From Lachnospiraceae bacterium (lineage in GTDB: Bacteria > Bacillota > Clostridia > Lachnospirales > Lachnospiraceae): 15,361 nt of DNA. Position 1 is the stretch's first letter; the number at the start of each line of letters is the position of its first letter. The position numbers and the translations under genes were made by a program. This document shows, piece by piece, positions 6,467 through 15,356 of this stretch. The DNA is taken from contig JAILOA010000211.1 in the NCBI GenBank assembly GCA_024691065.1, positions 1 to 15,361 on the forward strand, read 5' to 3'. A model generated the notes under the pieces. It was given only the letters and a program-made list of their open reading frames with translations, was not told the origin of the DNA and did no database searches.

Positions 6467-6641
6467 CGGTGCCAAACTAAATCCATAATATCCTGTAATA
6501 CCGGTGCTAAACTAAATCCATAATATCCTGTAATATCGGTGCCTAACTAAATCCATAATATCCTGTAATATTAGTGCCTAACTAAATTCATTAAAGCCTG
6601 TAACACATATGTCTAACAAAAATCAAAAAAAGCCGATAACG
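6467..6641. repeat. 35-bp direct tandem array in the glucosidase-rpoB spacer
   Basis: Units start at 6467, 6502, 6537 and 6572, each exactly 35 bp with no spacer. The first three are almost identical (core CTAACTAAATCCATAATATC and CTGTAATA), the fourth has diverged, and a fifth at 6607-6641 matches at only about half its positions. The exact period, over three helical turns, suggests either repeated protein-binding sites or slippage-generated satellite DNA. Contiguous units without spacers rule out a CRISPR array. Confidence 0.85.
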
Positions 6642-6875
6642 TAAACCATATATAATTATATATTTTAAGCTTTATTTAACTATACAATAAGAAAAGTAGT
6701 CTAATATATGTCATAATATACCTGTGAAAGTAATAATATGTCAGATGCAATAAATATAAATTATAACTATCCGTCCATCAACCCCAAATAAGCAAAATTT
6801 TCTACAATAAAAAATCAAGGAAACAGTCGTAAAAAGACACATTTCCCGAATACAAAAAATAATTAAAAAAAGTTG
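6642..6875. other. AT-rich spacer without genes
   Basis: This segment has no reading frame with a ribosome binding site. An 8-bp direct repeat, ATATGTCA, occurs at 6706-6713 and 6736-6743. The A-rich run just before the rpoB promoter (6853-6871) could act as an UP element. Confidence 0.5.
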
Positions 6876-6904
6876 TTGACAAGCTTTTGATTTTTTGATA
6901 TCAT
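6876..6904 (+). promoter_or_regulatory. Strong promoter of rpoBC
   Basis: A consensus TTGACA (6876-6881) and TATCAT (6899-6904) are separated by 17 nt, with an A-rich upstream tract. The predicted start is near 6911, about 380 nt before the rpoB ATG. Confidence 0.8.
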
Positions 6905-6911
6905 AAAGTTT

Positions 6912-7290
6912 GCGCTATTGCGATTGATTGCTCATAAATTCCAGTTAATTATATCATAATATTTCGTAGGAGGCAACACAGTTTTCTGTGTTCGGTAAAT
7001 TATGCATTATTTTGCATATCAGAGGCATTAATTGAAGCATTTAATGTCTATGTTTTATTTGTTATTATTCAATTTTTATTATTTATTTTTCCTTTTACGT
7101 AATTCTTTAATATTCTATATTTATATGTGCAATCATTCTTCTTTATAATACCTGGAATTTATGTAGGATGTATCTATGTTTTTGTATGTGAATTATATTT
7201 GGTTTGATAATCGGTATATTTGCAGGGGATACGGATCAATTGTTTTGGAAACTTCTAAATTAGTTAAGTAGTTAAGGAGCAAAAATACTC
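6912..7290 (+). promoter_or_regulatory. Long leader of rpoBC with three hairpins
   Basis: Three successive stems are visible: AACACAG/CTGTGTT with a TTTT loop (6975-6992), TATGCA/TGCATA (7001-7018) and a 9-bp stem joining 7023-7031 with 7041-7049. A T-rich stretch follows from 7051 to about 7092, so the third stem could act as a weak attenuator. TAGGAGG at 6967-6973 resembles a ribosome binding site but has no well-placed start codon. A TATAAT at 7144-7149 lacks a good -35. The real ribosome binding site, AAGGAG (7274-7279), is 11 nt before rpoB. No match to a known leader class was recognised. Confidence 0.5.
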
Positions 7291-10200
7291 ATGAAAAAAG
7301 ACAGGATTCGTCCGATTAAAGTCGGGAAAGATGTAAGAATGACCTATTCTAACCAGGATGAGGTCTTAGAAATGCCTAATCTTATAGAGGTTCAAACTGG
7401 GTCCTATAAGTGGTTTCTTGAGGAAGGGCTAAAAGAAGCCTTCAACGATATTTCACCAATCACTGAACATGGAAGTGACCGTTTTAAGCTTGAATTTGTT
7501 GATTTTAAGCTTTGCAGGGATAAGGTCAAATACTCTATTGATGAGTGCAGGGAAAGAGATGCTACATATGCTGCACCGCTTGAAGTAACAGTTCGTCTGT
7601 ATAATAAGGATACTTCGGACATTAAAGAGCAAGTAATCTTTATGGGTGAATTGCCTTTGATGACAGAGACGGGTACATTTATTATGAATGGTGCCGAACG
7701 TGTTATAGTTAGTCAGCTTGTGCGTTCTCCGGGTATTTATTATACTTTTGAGCGTGATAAGATTGGTAAGAAATTATTCCTTACACAGGTAATTCCTAAC
7801 CGTGGAGCTTGGCTCGAGTATGAAACTGATTCAAATGATGTATTCAGTGTTCGTGTAGATAGAAACAGAAAGGTTCCTATTACTGTATTTATTCGTGCTC
7901 TTATGAAAGATTCAAAGGGTACCAATGAAGCAATTACAGAGCTTTTCGGCGAGGAGCCAAAGATTTTAGCCAGTCTTGAAAAGGATACTACCCAGAATTA
8001 TGAAGAAGGTCTTAAAGAACTTTACAGACGTCTTCGTCCGGGTGAACCTATATCTGTTGATAGTGCCGAAACACTTATCAGAAATATGTTCTTTGATCCA
8101 AAGAGATATGATTTAGCCAAGGTTGGACGTTATAAATACAATAAGAAATTACATTTAAAGAGACGAATTGTTGGTTTCAGACTTTTTGAAGATGTGACAA
8201 TTCCTTCTACAGGCGAGATTCTGGAGGCAGGTACACGTATTACCGAAGAACTTGCCGAAGAGATTCAGAATGCTGCGATTCCTTATGTTTTCCTGGATGT
8301 GGAAGAGAATGACGGTACTAAGAGAGTTGTAAAAGTTCTCTCTAACCAGATGGTTGACATTAGTGCTTATATTCCTGATTTAGATAAGGAAAAGGTTGGC
8401 GTCAATGAGTATGTATATTATCCTGTTCTTAAGCAGATATTAGATGAGTATGATGTGGAAGATCCGGATGACAGAGCAGAGCTTGAAGAAGCTATCGAGG
8501 ATAATATCGCTGAACTTATTCCTAAGCATATTACGATAGAAGATATTTTCGCTTCCATCAATTACAATATTCATATTGAGTATGGTGTAGGTAATCATGA
8601 TGATATCGACCACTTAGGAAACAGAAGAATCAGAGCTGTAGGTGAACTTTTACAGAACCAGTATAGAATCGGTCTTTCAAGACTTGAGCGTGTGGTTCGT
8701 GAAAGAATGAGTACTCAGGATCCTAATACTATTACAGCTCAGTCACTTATTAATATTAAGCCTATTACTTCGGCAATAAGAGAATTCTTCGGTTCATCAC
8801 AGCTTTCACAGTTCATGGATCAGAATAATCCTCTTTCGGAGTTGACTCATAAGCGTCGTCTCTCAGCCCTCGGACCTGGTGGTCTTTCAAGAGACCGTGC
8901 GGGATTCGAAGTCCGTGACGTACATTATTCTCATTATGGAAGAATGTGTCCTGTAGAGACACCTGAAGGACCTAATATCGGTCTTATCAACTCTCTTGCA
9001 TCATTCGCCCGTATTAATGAGTACGGATTTATAGAGGCTCCTTATCGTAAGGTGGATAAAACAGATCCTGCCAATCCAAGAGTAACAGATGATGTTGTTT
9101 ATCTTTCTGCGGATGAAGAAGATAAATATTACGTTGCTCAGGCTAATGAGCCTTTGGATGAGAACGGATATTTTGTAAATAAGAATGTTTCCGGTCGTTT
9201 CAGAGAGGAAACATCACAGTTTAATAAAAAGAAGATTGATCTTATGGACGTCAGCCCTAGAATGGTATTCTCTGTAGCTACAGCGATGATTCCATTCCTT
9301 GAGAACGACGATGCTAACCGTGCTCTCATGGGTTCAAACATGCAGCGTCAGGCAGTTCCTCTTCTTGTAACGGAAGCCCCTGCCGTAGGAACCGGTATGG
9401 AGAGAAAAGCGGCTGTTGACTCAGGTAACTGTGTGGTTGCCGAGGAGGCAGGTGTTGTTGAGAGATCAGCTTCCAATGAAATTATCATTAAGACTGATGA
9501 TGGCGAAAGAAAGAAATATAAAGTAGCTAAATTCCGCAGAAGTAACCAGGGTACAAGTATCAATCAGAGACCTATTGTATTCAAGGGTGACCGTGTGGAA
9601 CCGGGTCAGGTTATTGCAGACGGTCCATGTACTTCTTACGGTGAAATCGCTCTCGGTAAGAACCCGCTCATCGGTTTCATGACCTGGGAAGGTTACAACT
9701 ACGAGGATGCCGTTCTTTTAAGTGAGCGTTTGGTTAAAGAGGATGTTTATACATCTGTACATATTACCGAGCATAGCTGCGAAGCCAGAGATACAAAGCT
9801 CGGAAAAGAAGAGATTACAAGAGATGTCCCTGGTGTAGGTGATGATGTATTGAAGAACCTTGATGAGAACGGTATCATCAGAATCGGTGCCGAGGTTCGT
9901 GCCGGTGATATTCTTGTAGGTAAGGTTACTCCTAAGGGAGAGACAGAGCTTACCGCAGAGGAAAGACTTCTTCGTGCTATCTTCGGCGAGAAGGCAAGAG
10001 AAGTTCGTGATACATCTCTTAAGGTGCCTCACGGAGAATTCGGTATTATAGTGGATGCTAAAGTATTTACACGTGAAAATGGCGATGAATTAATGCCTGG
10101 TGTAGATGAAAGCGTAAGAATATACATTGCTCAAAAGCGTAAGATTCAGGTCGGAGATAAGATGGCCGGTCGTCATGGTAATAAGGGTGTCGTTTCCCGT

Positions 10201-11151
10201 GTACTTCCTATCGAAGATATGCCATTCCTTCCGAACGGTCGTCCGCTTGATATCGTGCTTAACCCTCTCGGCGTGCCTTCACGTATGAACATCGGACAGG
10301 TCCTTGAAACCCACCTTTCACTCGCTGCAAAGGTACTTGGTTTCAATGTATCGACCCCTGTATTCTCCGGTGTTGACGAGAATGATATTACAGATACATT
10401 AGAGCTTGCAAATGATTATGCTAATACCTCTATTGAAGAATTTGAAGAAAAATACAAAGATACATTACATCCTGATATTATGAAATATTTGATTGATCAT
10501 CAGGAACATAAGAAGGAATGGGAAGGTGTACCTATCAGACCGGACGGTAAGGTCAGACTTCGTGACGGTCGTACAGGTGAGTATTTCGACGGCGATGTAA
10601 CAATCGGTTGCATGCATTATCTGAAACTCCACCACCTTGTAGATGATAAGATCCATGCCCGTTCTATAGGACCGTACTCACTCGTAACTCAGCAGCCACT
10701 CGGTGGTAAGGCTCAGTTCGGTGGACAGCGTTTCGGTGAGATGGAGGTTTGGGCGCTTGAAGCTTACGGCGCTGCACATACTCTTCAGGAAATTCTTACT
10801 GTTAAGTCTGATGACGTAGTTGGTCGTACAGTAATTTATGAAGCTATTATAAAAGGCGAAAATATCGAAGAACCGGGTATTCCGGAGTCTTTCAAGGTCC
10901 TTCTTAAAGAATTACAGGCTCTTGCTTTGGATGTCACTGTGCTTGATGAAGAAGGCAATGAAGTAAATATGTCTGAAGAAGCATTTGAAGACAGTGGTTA
11001 TGGACCATCAGAAGAAACAAGAGAAGCTATGGATGAGAATTATGCATTTGTTGAAAGTGATAAAGAATTCGGTGAGGCCGGATTTATGGCCGGAACCGGT
11101 GCTGAACTTGATGAACAGATGTTTAATGACGGCAGTGATTCTTATATTTAG
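7291..11151 (+). CDS. rpoB: DNA-directed RNA polymerase subunit beta
   Basis: This 1286-residue catalytic subunit forms one pincer of RNA polymerase. It opens with the usual IRPIKVGKDVRMTYSNQDEVLEMPNLIEVQ. The rifamycin pocket lies at about residues 503-528 (SQLSQFMDQNNPLSELTHKR and onward). It keeps Asp510, His520, Arg523, Ser525 and Leu527, equivalent to E. coli D516, H526, R529, S531 and L533, so rifamycin sensitivity is predicted. VETPEGPNIGLINSLA follows. The active-site basic motif GDKMAGRHGNKG supplies Lys957 and Lys965. The C-terminal clamp region has FGGQRFGEMEVWALEAYGAA, then an acidic end. No frameshift or intein is seen. Unlike the common rplJL-rpoBC order, no ribosomal stalk gene precedes it; rpoC follows after 26 nt. 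Confidence 0.98.
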   Translation: MKKDRIRPIKVGKDVRMTYSNQDEVLEMPNLIEVQTGSYKWFLEEGLKEAFNDISPITEHGSDRFKLEFVDFKLCRDKVKYSIDECRERDATYAAPLEVTVRLYNKDTSDIKEQVIFMGELPLMTETGTFIMNGAERVIVSQLVRSPGIYYTFERDKIGKKLFLTQVIPNRGAWLEYETDSNDVFSVRVDRNRKVPITVFIRALMKDSKGTNEAITELFGEEPKILASLEKDTTQNYEEGLKELYRRLRPGEPISVDSAETLIRNMFFDPKRYDLAKVGRYKYNKKLHLKRRIVGFRLFEDVTIPSTGEILEAGTRITEELAEEIQNAAIPYVFLDVEENDGTKRVVKVLSNQMVDISAYIPDLDKEKVGVNEYVYYPVLKQILDEYDVEDPDDRAELEEAIEDNIAELIPKHITIEDIFASINYNIHIEYGVGNHDDIDHLGNRRIRAVGELLQNQYRIGLSRLERVVRERMSTQDPNTITAQSLINIKPITSAIREFFGSSQLSQFMDQNNPLSELTHKRRLSALGPGGLSRDRAGFEVRDVHYSHYGRMCPVETPEGPNIGLINSLASFARINEYGFIEAPYRKVDKTDPANPRVTDDVVYLSADEEDKYYVAQANEPLDENGYFVNKNVSGRFREETSQFNKKKIDLMDVSPRMVFSVATAMIPFLENDDANRALMGSNMQRQAVPLLVTEAPAVGTGMERKAAVDSGNCVVAEEAGVVERSASNEIIIKTDDGERKKYKVAKFRRSNQGTSINQRPIVFKGDRVEPGQVIADGPCTSYGEIALGKNPLIGFMTWEGYNYEDAVLLSERLVKEDVYTSVHITEHSCEARDTKLGKEEITRDVPGVGDDVLKNLDENGIIRIGAEVRAGDILVGKVTPKGETELTAEERLLRAIFGEKAREVRDTSLKVPHGEFGIIVDAKVFTRENGDELMPGVDESVRIYIAQKRKIQVGDKMAGRHGNKGVVSRVLPIEDMPFLPNGRPLDIVLNPLGVPSRMNIGQVLETHLSLAAKVLGFNVSTPVFSGVDENDITDTLELANDYANTSIEEFEEKYKDTLHPDIMKYLIDHQEHKKEWEGVPIRPDGKVRLRDGRTGEYFDGDVTIGCMHYLKLHHLVDDKIHARSIGPYSLVTQQPLGGKAQFGGQRFGEMEVWALEAYGAAHTLQEILTVKSDDVVGRTVIYEAIIKGENIEEPGIPESFKVLLKELQALALDVTVLDEEGNEVNMSEEAFEDSGYGPSEETREAMDENYAFVESDKEFGEAGFMAGTGAELDEQMFNDGSDSYI

Positions 11152-11177
11152 TTACAGTTTATAAATTGGAGGTTACA

Positions 11178-14100
11178 ATGAGCGGAGTAATTTCAAGCAA
11201 ACAAAAGCATAAACAAAAGCATATCAATTATGATGCTATTAAAATCGGTTTAGCTTCTCCCGAGAAGATCAGAGAATGGTCCAAGGGAGAGGTTAAGAAG
11301 CCTGAAACAATAAATTACAGAACATTAAAACCTGAAAAAGAAGGACTTTTTTGCGAGAGAATATTCGGTCCTACCAAGGACTGGGAATGTGCCTGCGGTA
11401 AATACAAAAAGGTTCGTCATAGAGGAACTACCTGTGATACCTGTGGTGTAGAAGTAACCAAGTCAAGTGTTCGTCGTGAAAGAATGGGACATATTGAGCT
11501 TGCTGCTCCTGTTTCACATATTTGGTATTTTAAGGGGATCCCGAGCAGAATGGGTCTTATCCTGGACTTAACTCCTAAGAGTCTTGAAAAGGTACTTTAT
11601 TTTGCGGCATATATTATTCTTGAAACAAGCGAAGAGATGACTCTTTATGAGAGTTCTGTGGATGAGACAAATAAAAAGAACAAATATGTTCAGAAGTCAA
11701 TTATTTCCGAGAGTGAATATCAGGATTTATGCGCTAAATATCCGGGTAAATTCCGTGCCGGAATGGGTGCTGAAGCAATCCAGGAACTTCTTTCGGCTAT
11801 CGATTTGAAAGAAGAGTCCGATAGACTTAAGGAAGAATTAAAAGCATTGGATGATAAGTCTACAAGCCAGAAAAAGGCTAAGATTATTAAGAGACTTCAG
11901 GTTGTTGAAGCATTCCGTGAGTCAGGTAATCGTCCTGAATGGATGATTCTTACCAATATTCCGGTTATTCCACCTGATATTCGTCCTATGGTTCAGTTGG
12001 AAGGTGGCCGTTTCGCTACATCTGATATGAATGACTTATATAGAAGAATTATAAATAGAAATAACCGTTTGAAAAAGCTTATGGAGCTTCCGGGTCCTGA
12101 CATCATCGTCAGAAACGAGAAGAGAATGCTTCAGGAAGCTGTTGATGCCCTTATAGATAACGGACGTCGTGGAAGAGCGGTTACAGGACCGGGTGGAAGA
12201 TCCTTAAAATCCCTTTCGGATATGCTTAAAGGTAAGCAGGGACGTTTCCGTCAGAACCTTCTCGGTAAGCGTGTTGACTATTCGGGACGTTCTGTTATCG
12301 TAGTAGGACCTGAACTTAAGATTTATCAATGTGGTCTTCCTAAGGAAATGGCTATTGAGTTATTTAAGCCATTTGTTATGAGAGAATTATTAAAAGACAA
12401 TAAAGCTCAGAATATTAAGGCTGCCAAGAAGATGGTAGAGCGTTTGCAGCAGGAAGTATGGGATGAACTTGAAAAGGTTATCAGAGAGCATCCTGTTATG
12501 CTTAACCGTGCTCCTACACTTCATAGACTTGGTATACAGGCATTTGAGCCTATTCTGGTTGAAGGTAAGGCTATCAAGCTTCACCCGCTTTCATGTATGG
12601 CATTCAATGCCGACTTCGACGGTGACCAGATGGCCGTGCATCTTCCATTATCGGTGGAGGCACAGGCAGAGGCACGTTTCCTTATGCTCAGTCCTAACAA
12701 CCTTTTAAAGCCTTCTGACGGTGGTGTTGTTGCCGTTCCTTCTCAGGATATGGTACTTGGTATTTATTATCTTACACAGCGTCGTGGTACACCGGAGGGA
12801 GATGAAACTCCTGCACTTGGTGAAGGAAATGCATATAAGGACATTAATGAGGCTGTAAAAGCTTACGAAAATCATTGTATTACTCTTCAGTCTCAGATTA
12901 AGGTCAGAAGATTTGGTGAAGACAATGAAGGAAATCCTATTTCGAGAATTGTTGAAACCACACTTGGACGTCTCATTTTAAATGAGGTAATTCCTCAGGA
13001 TTTAGGATATGTGGACAGAACAAATCCTGATAACTATCTTAAACCGGAAGTGGATTTCCTGGTTAAGAAGAAGCAGATTAAGCAGATTCTTGAACGCTGT
13101 ATGAATGAGCATGGTGCTACCGTAACCGCTGAGGTTATGGACAATGTTAAGGCACTCGGATATAAGTATTCTACAAGGGCTGCCATGACAGTTTCAATTT
13201 CCGATATGACCGTGCCTGCAGTAAAGAATGAAATATTAGATGAAGCTCAAAAAACAGTTGATGATTTGACATCGCTTTATAACCGTGGTCTTATGACCGA
13301 TGCGGAAAGACATAAGCAGGTTATCGGTATTTGGAATGATGCGGATAAAGTAATTACCAAGGCACTTCTTGATGGTCTTGATAAATACAACAATATTCAC
13401 ATGATGGCTGATTCCGGAGCCCGTGGTTCCGATAAGCAGATTAAACAGCTTGCAGGTATGCGTGGACTTATGGCGGATACACAGGGTAATACCATCGAAC
13501 TTCCTATCAAGTCTAACTTCCGTGAGGGTCTCGACGTTCTCGAGTACTTCATTTCCGCGCACGGTGCCCGTAAAGGTCTTTCCGATACGGCGCTTAGAAC
13601 CGCCGACTCAGGTTATCTTACAAGACGTCTTGTAGACGTATCACAGGAACTTATTATCCGTCAGACCGATTGCTCGGAAGGTCAGGACGAATTACCGGGT
13701 ATGTGGGTAACACCTCATGTTACTAAGGAAGTTCTTAAAGATCCTGATAAGGTTAGAGATGCATTAACAGAATCTTTAGTAGAAAGAATTACAGGTCGTT
13801 TCTCTTGCGAAACCATATATGATGATAACGGAGATATGATTGTTAAGCGTAATCACATGATTACTGCAAAGAGAGCGGCAAGAATAGTAAATAAAAAATC
13901 TATCATCGATGCAGGTGTAGATGCTAAGGTTAAGATTAGAACAAATCTTACATGTAAATGTCGTAACGGTATTTGTGCTAAATGTTACGGTGCAAACCTT
14001 GCTACCGGTAATCCTGTACAGGTCGGTGAGGCAGTTGGTATTATAGCTGCTCAGTCAATCGGTGAGCCTGGTACACAGCTTACCATGCGTACTTTCCATA

Positions 14101-15155
14101 CCGGTGGTGTTGCCGGATCCGATATCACACAGGGTCTTCCTCGTGTTGAGGAGTTATTTGAAGCACGTAAACCTAAGGGTGTTGCTACTATTTCCGATAT
14201 ACCGGGTAAAGTTACAATCGTTGATAGCAAGGGTAAGACAGAAGTAGTGGTAATGAATCCTGAAAACGGTGAGGAGAAGACTTACTTAATTGAATACGGT
14301 TCTCATATCAAGGTTCATGACGGTGATGTCATTGAAGCCGGTGATGAACTTACCGAAGGTAGTATTAATCCTCATGATATACTTAGAATTAAAGGCGTTG
14401 AGGCTGTTCAGGATTATATCCTTAAAGAAGTACTTGGAGTTTATAAGTCACAGGGTGTTGATATCAATGTTAAGCATATCGAGTTGATTATTCGTCAGAT
14501 GCTTAAGAAGATTACTATTGAAGTAAACGGTGATTCCAAATTCCTTCCGGGAGATATTGTAGATATTCTTGATTACGAGGATGAGGTTAAGAGAGTTGAA
14601 TCACTCGGTCTTCAGCCACCTGTCGGAAAGAGAAAGATTCTCGGTATTACAAAGGCTGCTCTTGCTACAGAGTCATTCCTTTCGGCCGCTTCATTCCAGG
14701 AAACAACTAAGGTTCTTACTGATGCTGCTATTAAGGGTAAGGTCGATAATCTTTCCGGTCTTAAGGAAAACGTTATTATAGGTAAGCTTATCCCTGCCGG
14801 AACCGGTATGAAGAGCTATAGAAATGTCCGTTTGGATTGCGATCACGATGCTATGAAGGAAATTCGCATCAAGGAAGAGGCTAATCGTAGAGCTAATGAA
14901 GAAAAGAAGCATGAAGAGCAGAAGGAAATGCGCAAGAAGAATTCGAGAGAATCAAAGGTAGAAATAGTTAAGGAATATAATCCTACTTCGACTACATTGC
15001 TTAAGGAAGCATCGGAAGATGAGTTTATCATAACAAACCAGGAAGAAATTTTCGAATATAATGAACCTGAGGCAGTAATTACAGAATTTGATGATGATGA
15101 TTTTGATGTTTTGGATACTTCGGCAGGCTCAAATGATAATGATTTCGATGAATAA
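11178..15155 (+). CDS. rpoC: DNA-directed RNA polymerase subunit beta'
   Basis: This subunit of 1325 residues carries the catalytic magnesium site. The first zinc finger is CACGKYKKVRHRGTTCDTCG. The active-site NADFDGDQMAVH places Asp479, Asp481 and Asp483. The second zinc cluster combines RQTDC with CKCRNGICAKCYG, and the trigger loop contains MRTFHTGG (Met970-His974). I chose ATG at 11178 because GGAGG (11168-11172) lies 6 nt before it; the in-frame TTG at 11166 overlaps this ribosome binding site and would add only four residues. From about residue 1228 there is a highly charged Lys/Glu helix-like stretch, then an acidic tail with EFDDDDFD that I do not recognise as a standard beta' element. 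It is translated after rpoB, and a strong terminator follows. Confidence 0.98.
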   Translation: MSGVISSKQKHKQKHINYDAIKIGLASPEKIREWSKGEVKKPETINYRTLKPEKEGLFCERIFGPTKDWECACGKYKKVRHRGTTCDTCGVEVTKSSVRRERMGHIELAAPVSHIWYFKGIPSRMGLILDLTPKSLEKVLYFAAYIILETSEEMTLYESSVDETNKKNKYVQKSIISESEYQDLCAKYPGKFRAGMGAEAIQELLSAIDLKEESDRLKEELKALDDKSTSQKKAKIIKRLQVVEAFRESGNRPEWMILTNIPVIPPDIRPMVQLEGGRFATSDMNDLYRRIINRNNRLKKLMELPGPDIIVRNEKRMLQEAVDALIDNGRRGRAVTGPGGRSLKSLSDMLKGKQGRFRQNLLGKRVDYSGRSVIVVGPELKIYQCGLPKEMAIELFKPFVMRELLKDNKAQNIKAAKKMVERLQQEVWDELEKVIREHPVMLNRAPTLHRLGIQAFEPILVEGKAIKLHPLSCMAFNADFDGDQMAVHLPLSVEAQAEARFLMLSPNNLLKPSDGGVVAVPSQDMVLGIYYLTQRRGTPEGDETPALGEGNAYKDINEAVKAYENHCITLQSQIKVRRFGEDNEGNPISRIVETTLGRLILNEVIPQDLGYVDRTNPDNYLKPEVDFLVKKKQIKQILERCMNEHGATVTAEVMDNVKALGYKYSTRAAMTVSISDMTVPAVKNEILDEAQKTVDDLTSLYNRGLMTDAERHKQVIGIWNDADKVITKALLDGLDKYNNIHMMADSGARGSDKQIKQLAGMRGLMADTQGNTIELPIKSNFREGLDVLEYFISAHGARKGLSDTALRTADSGYLTRRLVDVSQELIIRQTDCSEGQDELPGMWVTPHVTKEVLKDPDKVRDALTESLVERITGRFSCETIYDDNGDMIVKRNHMITAKRAARIVNKKSIIDAGVDAKVKIRTNLTCKCRNGICAKCYGANLATGNPVQVGEAVGIIAAQSIGEPGTQLTMRTFHTGGVAGSDITQGLPRVEELFEARKPKGVATISDIPGKVTIVDSKGKTEVVVMNPENGEEKTYLIEYGSHIKVHDGDVIEAGDELTEGSINPHDILRIKGVEAVQDYILKEVLGVYKSQGVDINVKHIELIIRQMLKKITIEVNGDSKFLPGDIVDILDYEDEVKRVESLGLQPPVGKRKILGITKAALATESFLSAASFQETTKVLTDAAIKGKVDNLSGLKENVIIGKLIPAGTGMKSYRNVRLDCDHDAMKEIRIKEEANRRANEEKKHEEQKEMRKKNSRESKVEIVKEYNPTSTTLLKEASEDEFIITNQEEIFEYNEPEAVITEFDDDDFDVLDTSAGSNDNDFDE

Positions 15156-15223
15156 AATGCGTATACAAATGTAACAATTTCGTAAAATTGAACAACAAAT
15201 AATGACAATTTTATGAACACAAA

Positions 15224-15266
15224 GGCGGTAATTATTACAGAAATGTAATGATTATCGCCCTTTTTT
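15224..15266 (+). terminator. Intrinsic terminator of rpoBC
   Basis: A 15-bp stem pairs 15224-15238 (GGCGGTAATTATTAC) with 15245-15259 (GTAATGATTATCGCC), including two G-T pairs. It has a 6-nt loop and six Ts at 15261-15266. It ends the rpoBC transcript about 110 nt after the stop. Confidence 0.9.
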
Positions 15267-15306
15267 GTTAATAATTACCAAAAAAATAAAAAAAATAAAA
15301 AAATAC

Positions 15307-15335
15307 TTGTATAATTTTGCACAATAGTATATAAT
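15307..15335 (+). promoter_or_regulatory. Promoter reading out of the window
   Basis: TTGTAT (15307-15312) and a consensus TATAAT (15330-15335) are 17 nt apart, just past the rpoBC terminator. The predicted start is near 15342, so the next transcript begins at the window edge. Confidence 0.65.
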
Positions 15336-15342
15336 ACATTTA

Positions 15343-15356
15343 CGAAAACGATTGCG
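15343..15356. promoter_or_regulatory. CG-centred palindrome at the transcription start
   Basis: CGAAAACGATTGCG is symmetric around its central CG (CGnAAnCGnTTnCG) and overlaps the predicted start of the promoter at 15307-15335. The shape resembles LacI-family and cre operators, with C in place of the usual T at the outer TG. A repressor site is plausible; the regulated gene lies outside the window. Confidence 0.35.

Noticed and set aside
6467..6641. 35-bp repeats as a CRISPR array
   Set aside because: Units are directly contiguous with no unique spacers, and there are no cas genes.
6967..7038. Leader peptide after TAGGAGG in the rpoB leader, for example GTG at 6988
   Set aside because: The first usable start codons are 14 or more nt past the ribosome binding site-like sequence, and the peptide shows no regulatory codon run.
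11166..11177. TTG at 11166 as the rpoC start
   Set aside because: It lies inside the TTGGAGG ribosome binding site of the ATG at 11178; RpoC homologues do not need the extra four residues.
14843..15220. Minus-strand 125-codon frame antisense to the rpoC end
   Set aside because: It is antisense to the acidic RpoC tail and Ser/Phe-rich as expected for a shadow frame, with no ribosome binding site or homology.
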